Part shown: positions 1 to 7,220 of the stretch, piece by piece
How the letters are laid out: each line of letters starts with the position of its first letter
Numbering within the stretch: the first letter of the stretch is position 1
NCBI RefSeq assembly: GCF_026870175.2
Contig: NZ_CP113977.2
Location: 3,906,001-3,970,000 of the forward strand
Source of the DNA: Flavobacterium aestivum
Lineage (GTDB): Bacteria > Bacteroidota > Bacteroidia > Flavobacteriales > Flavobacteriaceae
Reading direction: 5' to 3'
Length of the DNA stretch: 64,000 nt
Made by a program: the position numbers and the translations under genes
The notes under the pieces: model-generated
The model's database searches: none
What the model was told of the DNA's origin: nothing
Seen by the model: only the letters and a program-made list of their open reading frames with translations

Positions 1-645
1 ACTACTTTTAAAAGCTTCCAGCAATGGAGAAATTAATAAAACGCCATGCTTTGCAGGTTTAAAAATCACAGGATTACCCATAATTAATGCCGGAATAAGC
101 AATGAAAATGTTTCGTTTAATGGATAATTATAAGGCCCTAGACATAAAACTACCCCAAGAGGTCCTCTACGCACCATAGCATTTATCCCTTGCACTTTAG
201 AAAAATGGGCTGAACTACTGTGCAATTCTTTGTAGCTTTCTATGGTATCATTTATATACTCTACAGTTCTATCAAATTCTTTTTCAGAATCTCCAAGTGT
301 TTTTCCTATTTCCCACATCAAAAGCTTAACTACTTCGGTACGGGTTGTTTTCATTTGGACTACAAATTTTTCCATACACTTAATCCGATCAACAACTTTC
401 ATGGTTGGCCATAAACCTTGTCCGTTATTAAAAGCTGCCCTTGCTGATTCTGCCACTTCTAAAGCTTCTGCTTCGCCCATAAAAGGAATAGAGCCCAACA
501 ATGTTGGTTCATACTTCTCGGTTGAAGAAATTGTAGAATATACAGGGGTCAATTCCCCTGTCCATTTTTTTAATTCACCATTTACTAAATAGGTGTCTTG
601 TATAAGCGGTTTTGTAATTTGGAATTCTTGTGGTATTACATTCAT
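1..645 (-). CDS. gapN: NADP-dependent glyceraldehyde-3-phosphate dehydrogenase-like aldehyde dehydrogenase (partial)
   Basis: The reverse strand is open from an ATG at 645 to the left edge, giving the first 215 residues of an aldehyde dehydrogenase; the catalytic Cys lies outside the window. The GPYNYPLNE motif holds the conserved catalytic Asn of the superfamily, and a following KPAKHG segment is the usual nucleotide-binding Lys region. The N-terminal half reads most like the non-phosphorylating, NADP-dependent GapN group, which oxidises glyceraldehyde-3-phosphate to 3-phosphoglycerate in the cytoplasm. The aldehyde dehydrogenase fold is secure; the exact substrate is inferred from overall resemblance. 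It lies downstream of the rhodanese gene, separated by a terminator. Confidence 0.8.
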   Translation of the reverse strand, partial: MNVIPQEFQITKPLIQDTYLVNGELKKWTGELTPVYSTISSTEKYEPTLLGSIPFMGEAEALEVAESARAAFNNGQGLWPTMKVVDRIKCMEKFVVQMKTTRTEVVKLLMWEIGKTLGDSEKEFDRTVEYINDTIESYKELHSSSAHFSKVQGINAMVRRGPLGVVLCLGPYNYPLNETFSLLIPALIMGNPVIFKPAKHGVLLISPLLEAFKSS

Positions 646-682
646 TCTTTGGTTAATTTTTGGTTGTTAATATCTAAAATTT

Positions 683-709
683 AAAAAAGAGGCATAAGCC
701 TCTTTTTTT
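683..709 (-). terminator. Intrinsic terminator after the rhodanese gene
   Basis: A short GC-containing stem (AAGAGGC / GCCTCTT) with an ATAA loop is flanked by A and T runs, so it could work in both directions. It lies between the rhodanese stop and the gapN-like start on the minus strand. Confidence 0.75.
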
Positions 710-720
710 AGTTATACAGT

Positions 721-1026
721 TTAGACGATATCGCCTTCCCATTCTATAATTCCACCCAGTAGATTATAAGCATGCTCTATACCTAATTCATTCATGATTT
801 CACAGGCTTTTGCACTTCTTGCTCCAGAACGGCAATACACATAATAACTTTTGCTTTTATCTAATGCCTCAATAGCATCAATAAATTCCTGTCCTTTATG
901 AATATCAATATTTATAGCACCTTCGATTATGCCTTGATCGCACTCGTCTTCGGTTCTTACATCTAGTATCACTGCGTTTTCATCGGCTTCAAATTGAGAA
1001 ACCCATTCTTCTTGTGTTAAATTCAT
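721..1026 (-). CDS. Single-domain rhodanese-like sulfurtransferase
   Basis: This is a 101-residue stand-alone rhodanese domain. The active-site loop CRSGARS (Cys65) fits a sulfurtransferase that carries a persulfide on Cys. An LDVRTEDE segment near residue 21 and the C-terminal LLGGIIEWEG are family hallmarks. I chose the ATG at 1026 rather than an upstream in-frame one at 1065, because the fold starts directly after it and the extra 13 residues look non-domain. It is cytoplasmic, divergent from the Crp/Fnr regulator, and next to a persulfide dioxygenase cluster, so a role in sulfane-sulfur handling is inferred. Confidence 0.85.
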   Translation of the reverse strand: MNLTQEEWVSQFEADENAVILDVRTEDECDQGIIEGAINIDIHKGQEFIDAIEALDKSKSYYVYCRSGARSAKACEIMNELGIEHAYNLLGGIIEWEGDIV

Positions 1027-1324
1027 AATATATATTTTTCTGTAAAAATACGAGGTTTTACTCAAACATTAGCCCTCTTTTTTGTGAATTAGCCAATAAA
1101 TCGTAGAAAACGATTTCGTAAAGTACTAATATGCAGTGTATAGCAATTTTATCTAATTAAACCATAAAATAGAACTGCTTTTGGCTCGGTAAATTCTATT
1201 TTTAATAATTTCATTTCAAGGCAACTTAGAAATGGTAGTTAACTATTCATTCACAAAAAATAGCATCTTTTTCACTACTTTTACAGTGTTAGTATTCCAA
1301 CTCCATTCCAAAACAAAAATCAAA

Positions 1325-1951
1325 ATGCCAGAACAATTAAAAAAAATATTTCCATCCTTTTCTAACGAATTGATACAAGAGATAAAAACAAACGAAGTCA
1401 TCAAAGACTTTAGTGCTGGCGAAGTTATCATGCGCACCGGGCAGTATATCAAGAATACAGTTCTGGTTACCAAAGGAACCATCAAAGTTTATCGTGAAGA
1501 TATTGATGGTGGCGAATTTTTTATGTACTACTTAAAACCTGGGCAAGCATGTGCACTATCTATGGTTTGTGCCACCAAAAATGAAAAAAGCCAAATTATG
1601 GCTAAAGTTGTTGAGAATGCCGAAGTAATCATGCTTCCTCTATCCTTGATGGATAAATGGATGATGGAACATCGCAGTTGGTATGAATTTGTAATTAGTA
1701 CCTACCGTAACCGCTTTGAAGAAGTACTGGAAGTTATTGACAGTATTGCTTTTAGAGCTATGGATGAACGTCTGGAGTTCTACCTGAAACGCCAAGTTGA
1801 TGTGTGTGGCAGCAAGGAACTAAAACTTTCTCATCAAGAAATTGGATCAGATTTGAATACCTCCAGAGAAGTAATTTCAAGACTACTCAAAAAAATGGAA
1901 CAAAGAGGTCTCGTTGTTTTGTCTCGCAACCAAATTGAAGTTTTGATGTAG
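1325..1951 (+). CDS. Crp/Fnr family transcriptional regulator
   Basis: This 208-residue protein has an N-terminal cyclic-nucleotide-binding-like beta-roll (about residues 15-125), a long dimerisation helix, and a C-terminal winged helix-turn-helix (LSHQEIGSDLNTSREVISR, about 160-185). The N-terminal Cys cluster of oxygen-sensing FNR is absent, so a 4Fe-4S sensor is unlikely. The ATG at 1325 is preferred over an upstream in-frame ATG at 1232, which would add 31 residues unlike the family. The gene precedes the TauE and persulfide-dioxygenase genes, both of which have a matching inverted repeat upstream. It is therefore the obvious candidate activator of a sulfur-stress regulon; the ligand is unknown. 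Confidence 0.85.
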   Translation: MPEQLKKIFPSFSNELIQEIKTNEVIKDFSAGEVIMRTGQYIKNTVLVTKGTIKVYREDIDGGEFFMYYLKPGQACALSMVCATKNEKSQIMAKVVENAEVIMLPLSLMDKWMMEHRSWYEFVISTYRNRFEEVLEVIDSIAFRAMDERLEFYLKRQVDVCGSKELKLSHQEIGSDLNTSREVISRLLKKMEQRGLVVLSRNQIEVLM

Positions 1952-1962
1952 ATTATCTTAAT

Positions 1963-2006
1963 GTGACAAATGTTACTGTAAATAAAAAACCGTCTTCGCA
2001 TATTTG
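1963..2006 (+). promoter_or_regulatory. Crp-type operator and -7 box for the TauE gene
   Basis: Inverted repeat GTGAC-AAAT-GTTAC at 1963-1976 is followed by a weak -7 box CATATTTG at 1999-2006. The repeat centre is 36.5 bp upstream of the last base of the -7 box, the same distance as in the copy before the dioxygenase gene. No good -33 TTG is present, which fits an activator-dependent promoter. Confidence 0.6.
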
Positions 2007-2035
2007 CAGTAAATCTAAATTAAGAATATAAAAAC

Positions 2036-2824
2036 ATGGAATATTTTGGTTATCTGGCTTCTGTCATAATAGGTCTTTCGTTAGGATTAATAGGTGGTGG
2101 AGGATCTATTTTAACCATTCCCATATTGGTCTATTTATTCAAAATAGATCCAAAATTAGCAACTACATATTCACTGTTCATTGTGGGCATAACCGCTTTA
2201 TCAGGATGTTTCAGTCATTACAGAATGGGAAATCTGAAAATTAAATCGGCATTGTATTTTGTCGTTCCTTCTGTCTTTTCCATATTAATTATCCGTGAAG
2301 TCATTTTTCTAAAGATTCCTAATGTACTTTTTACAATAAATGATTTTCAAATCACCAAAAATTTTCTGATCATGATTATTTTCGCAGTTCTTATGATGGC
2401 TGCATCTATTTCTATGATTAGAGAATCTAATTCTCAAATAAAATCTTCAACAACAAATTTTACTCAGCTTTCTGTGATTGGTGCTGTTGTTGGAATCATA
2501 ATTGGTTTTCTTGGTGCTGGAGGTGGTTTTTTAATTATTCCTGCCTTACTATTTTTTGCCAATTTACCCATGAAACAAGCTGTAGGGACTTCATTATTGA
2601 TTATTTTCATTAATTCCTCTATTGGTTTTATAGGCGACTTATATATTGGAACTCCCATAGATTATCCCTTTTTACTAGAAATATCGAGTATTGCTTTTAT
2701 AGGGATGCTTATTGGATCTCAACTATCCAAAAGAATGGACGGAAACAAACTCAAACCTCTTTTTGGATGGTTCGTTTTGGTAATGGGAATCTATATCCTT
2801 ATCAAGGAAATTTTCTTAAATTAA
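2036..2824 (+). CDS. Sulfite exporter TauE/SafE family membrane protein
   Basis: This 262-residue polytopic membrane protein belongs to the TSUP (TauE/SafE, DUF81) family. The two homologous halves each carry a Gly-rich motif, GLIGGGGSILTIPIL near residue 17 and GFLGAGGGFLIIPAL near residue 158, typical of the inverted-repeat fold with about eight membrane spans. Family members export or import sulfite, sulfoacetate or thiosulfate. Its place between the Crp-type regulator and a persulfide dioxygenase, which makes sulfite from glutathione persulfide or similar thiols, suggests removal of that sulfite. This is inference from context; the substrate is not shown by the sequence. Confidence 0.88.
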   Translation: MEYFGYLASVIIGLSLGLIGGGGSILTIPILVYLFKIDPKLATTYSLFIVGITALSGCFSHYRMGNLKIKSALYFVVPSVFSILIIREVIFLKIPNVLFTINDFQITKNFLIMIIFAVLMMAASISMIRESNSQIKSSTTNFTQLSVIGAVVGIIIGFLGAGGGFLIIPALLFFANLPMKQAVGTSLLIIFINSSIGFIGDLYIGTPIDYPFLLEISSIAFIGMLIGSQLSKRMDGNKLKPLFGWFVLVMGIYILIKEIFLN

Positions 2825-2836
2825 ACTTTCGTTAAA

Positions 2837-2880
2837 GTAACTATTGTCACTGACAGTATAAAAAAACAGAATTAACTTTG
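2837..2880 (+). promoter_or_regulatory. Crp-type operator and -7 box for the persulfide dioxygenase operon
   Basis: GTAAC-TATT-GTCAC at 2837-2850, read on the other strand, is GTGAC-AATA-GTTAC and matches the repeat before the TauE gene. A perfect -7 box TAACTTTG lies at 2873-2880. The centre-to-box spacing of 36.5 bp equals the upstream copy and would put the operator near -41, the class II activator position. Confidence 0.68.
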
Positions 2881-2903
2881 TATCAAATTAAATATAAAAT
2901 ACC

Positions 2904-4319
2904 ATGCAAATAGAACAAATATATACAGGATGCCTGGCACAAGGTGCTTATTATATCACTTCTGATGGAGAAGCTGTTATAATAGACCCGCTTAGGGAAA
3001 CACAACCTTATCTGGATCGTATTGCTCGTGATGGGGTCAAACTGAAATATATTTTTGAAACTCACTTTCATGCCGATTTTGTTTCCGGACATCTTGATTT
3101 AAGCAAAGAAACTGGAGCAACAATAGTGTATGGACCAACTGCAGAACCAGAATTTGAAGCCACTATTGCAGTAGACAATCAAGTATTTGAAATTGGAAAC
3201 ATCAAAATAAAAGTACTTCACACTCCTGGGCATACCTTGGAAAGTTCTACGTATTTATTAATCGACGAAAACGGAAAAGACTATGCCATTTTCTCTGGGG
3301 ACACTCTATTCATTGGAGATGTAGGAAGACCCGATCTTGCCCAAAAATCAGCATCGATGACCCAAGAGCAATTGGCAGGATTGTTATTTCACTCGTTAAG
3401 AGATAAAGTAATGCCTCTGGCCGATGATGTAATTGTATATCCAGCCCATGGCGCCGGTAGTGCCTGCGGAAAGAATATGAGTAAAGAAACCGTTTCTACC
3501 ATTGGAAACCAAAAAGCAACTAACTATGCTTTGAGAGCCGATATGACCGAAGCTGAATTCATCACCGAAGTAACTGACGGGTTGCTACCTCCCCCAGCCT
3601 ATTTTGGAATGAATGTATCCATGAATAAAAAAGGATATGATAGTTTCCAGCATGTATTGCAACATGGTATGAAGCCCTTATCTGTAACCGAATTCGAAAC
3701 TGTGGCTGAAGAAACTTCTGCCTTAATTTTAGATACCCGAAATAACGGAATTTTTAGCAAAGGCTACATTCCGCAATCTATAAACATAGGGATTAATGGT
3801 GATTTTGCTCCTTGGGTTGGCGCTTTGATTGCCAATGTAAACCAACCTATTGTTTTAGTTACCGAAGTTGGAAAAGAAGAAGAAACAGTGACTCGCTTGA
3901 GCCGTGTGGGGTTTGATAATCTTGTGGGACATCTGGAAGGCGGTTTTGAAGCTTGGAAAAATGCTGGCAAAGAAATTGACCACGTAAATAGAATTACAGC
4001 AGAGCAGTTCAAAACTGAAGTAAAAATTGGCGAAAGCACAATTATTGATATTCGTAAAGAAAGTGAATACAGTGCCGAGCATATTCATGAAGCTTTCAGT
4101 AAACCCTTGGCTAACATCAACGAATGGATAAAAGACATCAACCCAAAAGAACATTTCTTTATGCATTGTGCCGGAGGATATCGCAGTATGATTGCGGCAT
4201 CGATTTTGCAAGCTCGTGGGTTTAGAAATTTCACCGAAATAGAAGGCGGATTTAGCGCTATTGCCAAAACTGATATTCCGAGAACCGATTTTGTATGTCA
4301 AAGTAAAGTATTCAAATAA
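2904..4319 (+). CDS. Persulfide dioxygenase-type MBL-fold hydrolase fused to two rhodanese domains
   Basis: Residues 1-240 are a metallo-beta-lactamase fold with THFHADFVSGH (metal site), LHTPGHT, SGDTLFIGDVGRPD and VYPAHGAG. That pattern is typical of ETHE1/Blh-type persulfide dioxygenases, which turn thiol persulfide and O2 into sulfite. Two rhodanese domains follow. The first (about 255-350) has no catalytic Cys (the loop reads VLVTEVGKEEE) and is probably structural; the second (about 365-465) keeps it in MHCAGGYRS. At 471 residues it has the usual length for such fusions. It is the first gene of a run reaching 6220 and has an operator-like inverted repeat upstream. Confidence 0.9.
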   Translation: MQIEQIYTGCLAQGAYYITSDGEAVIIDPLRETQPYLDRIARDGVKLKYIFETHFHADFVSGHLDLSKETGATIVYGPTAEPEFEATIAVDNQVFEIGNIKIKVLHTPGHTLESSTYLLIDENGKDYAIFSGDTLFIGDVGRPDLAQKSASMTQEQLAGLLFHSLRDKVMPLADDVIVYPAHGAGSACGKNMSKETVSTIGNQKATNYALRADMTEAEFITEVTDGLLPPPAYFGMNVSMNKKGYDSFQHVLQHGMKPLSVTEFETVAEETSALILDTRNNGIFSKGYIPQSINIGINGDFAPWVGALIANVNQPIVLVTEVGKEEETVTRLSRVGFDNLVGHLEGGFEAWKNAGKEIDHVNRITAEQFKTEVKIGESTIIDIRKESEYSAEHIHEAFSKPLANINEWIKDINPKEHFFMHCAGGYRSMIAASILQARGFRNFTEIEGGFSAIAKTDIPRTDFVCQSKVFK

Positions 4320-4371
4320 AAAATATTTCAAATAGCCCAAGTATTTCATTAACTGATAAATACTTCTTATC

Positions 4372-4578
4372 ATGAAAAAAAATATAGGTCCTACAGACAA
4401 AATGATTCGTTCCGTAATTGGAATTATCATTGCTATATTATACTATTCAGGTATTATAAATGGAACGCTGGCAATCATTTTATTAGCTTTTGCTATTGTT
4501 CTTTTGCTAACCAGTTTCATTGGCTTTAGCCCATTATATAAGCTCCTAGGAATAAACACCAATAATAAAAAACTATAA
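4372..4578 (+). CDS. DUF2892 family small inner-membrane protein
   Basis: This 68-residue protein has two hydrophobic helices (about 13-30 and 32-50) and the N-terminal pattern KNIGPTDKMIRSVIGI characteristic of DUF2892. The same domain forms the membrane part of YgaP-type rhodaneses. It follows the dioxygenase-rhodanese gene by about 50 bp and precedes the methyltransferase by 4 bp, so it is almost certainly cotranscribed. A membrane role next to sulfurtransferases is common for the family, but no biochemical activity can be read from the sequence. Confidence 0.85.
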   Translation: MKKNIGPTDKMIRSVIGIIIAILYYSGIINGTLAIILLAFAIVLLLTSFIGFSPLYKLLGINTNNKKL

Positions 4579-4582
4579 TTTT

Positions 4583-5413
4583 ATGGACAACTTGCAATGC
4601 TGTGTGACATCTTGTGAAAGGCCTTTGGATCAAACCTATTGGGATAGCCAATACCAGTCTAATACAATAGGTTGGGATTTAGGAGAAGTGTCCCCTCCCC
4701 TAAAAAGTTACATCAATACTTTAGAAAATAAAGATGTCAGAATTTTAATTCCTGGTTGCGGGAATACTTATGAAGCCGAATACATTTTGGAACTGGGCTT
4801 TACAAACGTTACCGTAATTGATATCGCGCCAACATTAGTTGAAAATCTAAAAACCAAATTCAAGGATAATCCCAACATCAATATCGTATTGGGAGACTTT
4901 TTTGAGCATCAGGGAGTGTATGACATAATCCTTGAACAAACTTTCTTTTGTGCCCTACCACCAACAATACGTCAAAAATACGTCTGGAAAATGCATCAGC
5001 TTTTGGCCGAAAAAGGAAAAATTGCCGGATTATTGTTCAACCGAACATTCGAAAGTGGCCCACCTTTTGGCGGAAGCCAAGAAGAATACACTTTGCTTTT
5101 TCAACAAGCTTTTCATTTTCTAAAAATGGACGTTTGCCAAAATTCAGCCGCACCAAGAGCCGGTTCCGAATTGTTTATCGAATTGCAAAAGAACAGTGAA
5201 GTATTGGTCAATTTATATACATTTGAAGGCATTACATGTAGCGGTTGCAAAAATACGGTTTCCGAAAAATTTGCTACTATCGAAGGTATTTTAAACGTGA
5301 GTATGAGCAGTGATTTTGCTGAAGTATTGATTGTTAGCCAAAATGAAGTTGCATTAGAAGCATTGCAAAATGAAATCGCTTATGATGTTAAATATAAAAT
5401 TGAAAAAATTTAA
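4583..5413 (+). CDS. TPMT-like thiol S-methyltransferase fused to a heavy-metal-associated domain
   Basis: Residues 16-205 are a class I SAM methyltransferase of the thiopurine/thiol methyltransferase group: YWDSQYQSN and GWDLGEVSPPL at the start, SAM motif LIPGCGNTYEAE near 55-66, and an acidic VID at the end of strand 2. Residues 209-276 form a separate ferredoxin-like heavy-metal-associated domain with GITCSGC (Cys219 and Cys222). A CCVTSC cluster sits at residues 6-11. The methyltransferase may methylate sulfide or other soft nucleophiles, in keeping with the sulfur cluster; the added domain suggests binding of a thiophilic metal. The fusion reads through one frame with no sign of error. 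Confidence 0.82.
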   Translation: MDNLQCCVTSCERPLDQTYWDSQYQSNTIGWDLGEVSPPLKSYINTLENKDVRILIPGCGNTYEAEYILELGFTNVTVIDIAPTLVENLKTKFKDNPNINIVLGDFFEHQGVYDIILEQTFFCALPPTIRQKYVWKMHQLLAEKGKIAGLLFNRTFESGPPFGGSQEEYTLLFQQAFHFLKMDVCQNSAAPRAGSELFIELQKNSEVLVNLYTFEGITCSGCKNTVSEKFATIEGILNVSMSSDFAEVLIVSQNEVALEALQNEIAYDVKYKIEKI

Positions 5414-5434
5414 AAATTTAAAATTGTTTAAAGC

Positions 5435-5508
5435 TTTAATCTTTTAATCTTTTAATCTTTTAATCTTTTAATCTTTTAATCTTTTAATCTTTTAATCTTT
5501 TAATCTTT
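5435..5508. repeat. Microsatellite: about nine copies of TTTTAATC
   Basis: An 8-bp unit is repeated head to tail about nine times with almost no variation, between the methyltransferase stop and the next start (5521). Since 8 is not a multiple of 3 and the tract is non-coding, length changes would alter intergenic spacing inside the presumed operon. There are no spacers, so it is not a CRISPR. Confidence 0.9.
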
Positions 5509-5520
5509 TTTAAGAAAAAA

Positions 5521-5724
5521 ATGAAAGAACTACTATTCAGGAACTGGCATATCATGCGTATTTTTCGTTTCGCTTTTGCAGTATTCCTATTTGCACAAGC
5601 CTATTATACACATGAATGGTTCTTTATAGCCTTTGGAATATTTTTCTTTGTTCAAGCCATTTTTAATACTGGTTGCGGACCAAATGGTTGTGCTGTTCCC
5701 AAAAATAAATACACAAAAAAATGA
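5521..5724 (+). CDS. Small membrane protein with a C-x4-C pair
   Basis: This is a 67-residue protein with one or two hydrophobic segments (about 13-29 and 33-50) followed by CGPNGC (Cys52, Cys57) and a basic tail. I do not recognise a named family with certainty. It overlaps the thioredoxin gene by an ATGA junction, so the two are translationally coupled. A membrane thiol protein serving as partner or substrate of the thioredoxin is the natural inference. The start at 5521 follows the microsatellite directly. Confidence 0.75.
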   Translation: MKELLFRNWHIMRIFRFAFAVFLFAQAYYTHEWFFIAFGIFFFVQAIFNTGCGPNGCAVPKNKYTKK

Positions 5725-6023
5725 GTACATTCAACGATATTATTCAATCTGAAAAACCGATTTTAGTTGATTTTTTTGCCACTTGGTGTGGACCTTGCCA
5801 AACATTGGCTCCTATTTTGAAACAAGTAAAAGATAATTTGGGCGACCGAATTTCAATCATCAAAATTGATGTAGACAAAAACCAGCAAATCGCCTCACAA
5901 TACCAAGTTCGAGGCGTTCCTACAATGATTCTATTCCAAAACGGAAAACAATTATGGAGACAATCCGGAGTGTTAAGCACCAGTGACTTGATTAGAGTTA
6001 TTACCGAAAAAAGCAATTCATGA
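5721..6023 (+). CDS. trxA: Thioredoxin
   Basis: This 100-residue thioredoxin fold has the canonical active site WCGPC (Cys23, Cys26) and the cis-Pro loop GVPTM near residue 71. It has no signal peptide and is therefore cytoplasmic. It would reduce protein disulfides or persulfides, and its position at the end of a sulfane-sulfur cluster fits reductive removal of persulfides. It overlaps both neighbours (ATGA at 5721 and again at 6020), so the three small genes are coupled. It need not be the housekeeping thioredoxin of the cell. Confidence 0.92.
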   Translation: MSTFNDIIQSEKPILVDFFATWCGPCQTLAPILKQVKDNLGDRISIIKIDVDKNQQIASQYQVRGVPTMILFQNGKQLWRQSGVLSTSDLIRVITEKSNS

Positions 6024-6220
6024 CCCGAAAAGCCATTATTATCACCAGCATAGGAATCGTAATCGGAGCCATTTCCGGCTATTTGTATTATCACTTTGTT
6101 GGTTGTGCTTCGGGTAGTTGCGCCATAACCTCAAAACCCTTGAACTCTACTCTATACGGCAGTTTACTGGGAGGATTATTGTTTAATATGTTTGTGAAAG
6201 AAGAAAAAAATAAAGAGTAA
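6020..6220 (+). CDS. DUF6132 family small membrane protein
   Basis: This 66-residue protein has two transmembrane helices (about 5-24 and 42-60) connected by GCASGSC (Cys29, Cys34). It fits DUF6132, a family found mainly in Bacteroidota. Like the gene before thioredoxin, it has a Cys-x4-Cys pair beside a membrane helix. It is the last gene of the sulfur run and overlaps the thioredoxin stop by four bases. Its function is unknown; a redox role is inferred from context. Confidence 0.8.
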   Translation: MTRKAIIITSIGIVIGAISGYLYYHFVGCASGSCAITSKPLNSTLYGSLLGGLLFNMFVKEEKNKE

Positions 6221-6330
6221 TAAAATTACAATCAATTCATTTAGTCACAAAACAAATCCTAAATAGTAAAGCAAAAGAACTGCTATGCTCTAACTGATAA
6301 AAGGCGCAAAAAAGTAGTTTTGATTTAGAA

Positions 6331-7128
6331 TCAAAGCTTAGCGAGATCATTCACTGTATAAAATTTAAGCCCAGCATTCTTTGCATATTTGCAAAGCTCC
6401 TCTAGTGCAGAAAGGGGTGTTTCCAGCTTTTCATCGGCATCTGGAACTGTCTTATGCCCATAAAATATCACAATTTTATTGTGGGTTTTAGCATAATCCA
6501 TAAGACTTTTGTAATACGGAAGATTAAACTGTTTGTAGTCATCATCTATTCCGAGTCCGTAGATAACTCTTTTACCTTCATAATAGCAGTATTGTGATTT
6601 GGGCAGAATCTCTTCGTAGGTTGTTCCCCTTATTATATCAAAATATTTAAGTAATTCATTATCCAGTCTATTATCACGTGCACCGTCTGGATAAGCAAAA
6701 GACTGAACATCAAAACCGTCTTTTGCCATAGCCGCTTTCAAAGGTAAAATATCATCTTCAATATACTTCTCCATTCCAAATTTCTTATAATACTTCAGGG
6801 CATTAAGATGATTATAACCATGCGCAGCAATTTCATGTCCCATAGCTTTTAAATAATGCAACTTCGATTTTTGTTCTGTGGTCAAACTACCATACTTACA
6901 AACAAAAAATGTTGCCTTCCAACCGCAAGGATGCAGCAGTCTCTCAGCAACGTACCAGTCTTCTATGTAATCGTCATCAAAAGAAAAAACCACACCGGGC
7001 TGATAGGTTTTTTTCTCCTGTTTTACTACAGCAGTTTTTCCCTCCGGATACATTTTAACACCCATTATTATAGTTGTAACAGCTACAATTAGTATTTGCA
7101 CTATTCTATTTACTGATAAAGACTTCAT
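6331..7128 (-). CDS. Polysaccharide deacetylase family protein
   Basis: This 265-residue NodB-type deacetylase has an N-terminal membrane anchor or signal (about residues 9-25). Motifs in order are VFSFDDDY (catalytic base and metal Asp), HEIAAHGYNHLN (metal-binding His pair) and FAYPDGARD (active-site groove). It probably removes N-acetyl groups from a cell-envelope polysaccharide outside the inner membrane. It has no operon partner: the thioredoxin cluster is convergent and the next gene upstream is the separate exporter operon. Substrate cannot be deduced. Confidence 0.85.
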   Translation of the reverse strand: MKSLSVNRIVQILIVAVTTIIMGVKMYPEGKTAVVKQEKKTYQPGVVFSFDDDYIEDWYVAERLLHPCGWKATFFVCKYGSLTTEQKSKLHYLKAMGHEIAAHGYNHLNALKYYKKFGMEKYIEDDILPLKAAMAKDGFDVQSFAYPDGARDNRLDNELLKYFDIIRGTTYEEILPKSQYCYYEGKRVIYGLGIDDDYKQFNLPYYKSLMDYAKTHNKIVIFYGHKTVPDADEKLETPLSALEELCKYAKNAGLKFYTVNDLAKL

Positions 7129-7173
7129 TATGAGAAAGTTTTATTAATTATATTTTTATTGCAGCTGCAAGAA

Positions 7174-7212
7174 GCTTACTGCCTATTGCCTACTGCTTAC
7201 TGCCTACCGCCC
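7174..7212. repeat. Imperfect CTGCCTA/CTGCTTA word repeat
   Basis: A run of near-identical 7-8 base words (TACTGCC, TATTGCC, TACTGCT, TACTGCC, TACCGCC) fills the space just downstream of the permease stop. It resembles other stuttered intergenic stretches in this window but has its own unit. Confidence 0.6.
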
Positions 7213-7220
7213 TAACCCCA

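Noticed and set aside
242-592. Open frame on the plus strand near the left edge
   Set aside because: It is antisense to the partial aldehyde dehydrogenase gene, whose motifs are clear on the minus strand.
1232-1324. N-terminal extension of the Crp/Fnr regulator
   Set aside because: The extra 31 residues do not resemble the family and overlap the likely promoter region.
1325-1951. Oxygen-sensing FNR
   Set aside because: The N-terminal Cys cluster needed for the iron-sulfur centre is missing.
5435-5508. Possible CRISPR array
   Set aside because: The units are 8 bp, contiguous and without spacers; it is a microsatellite.
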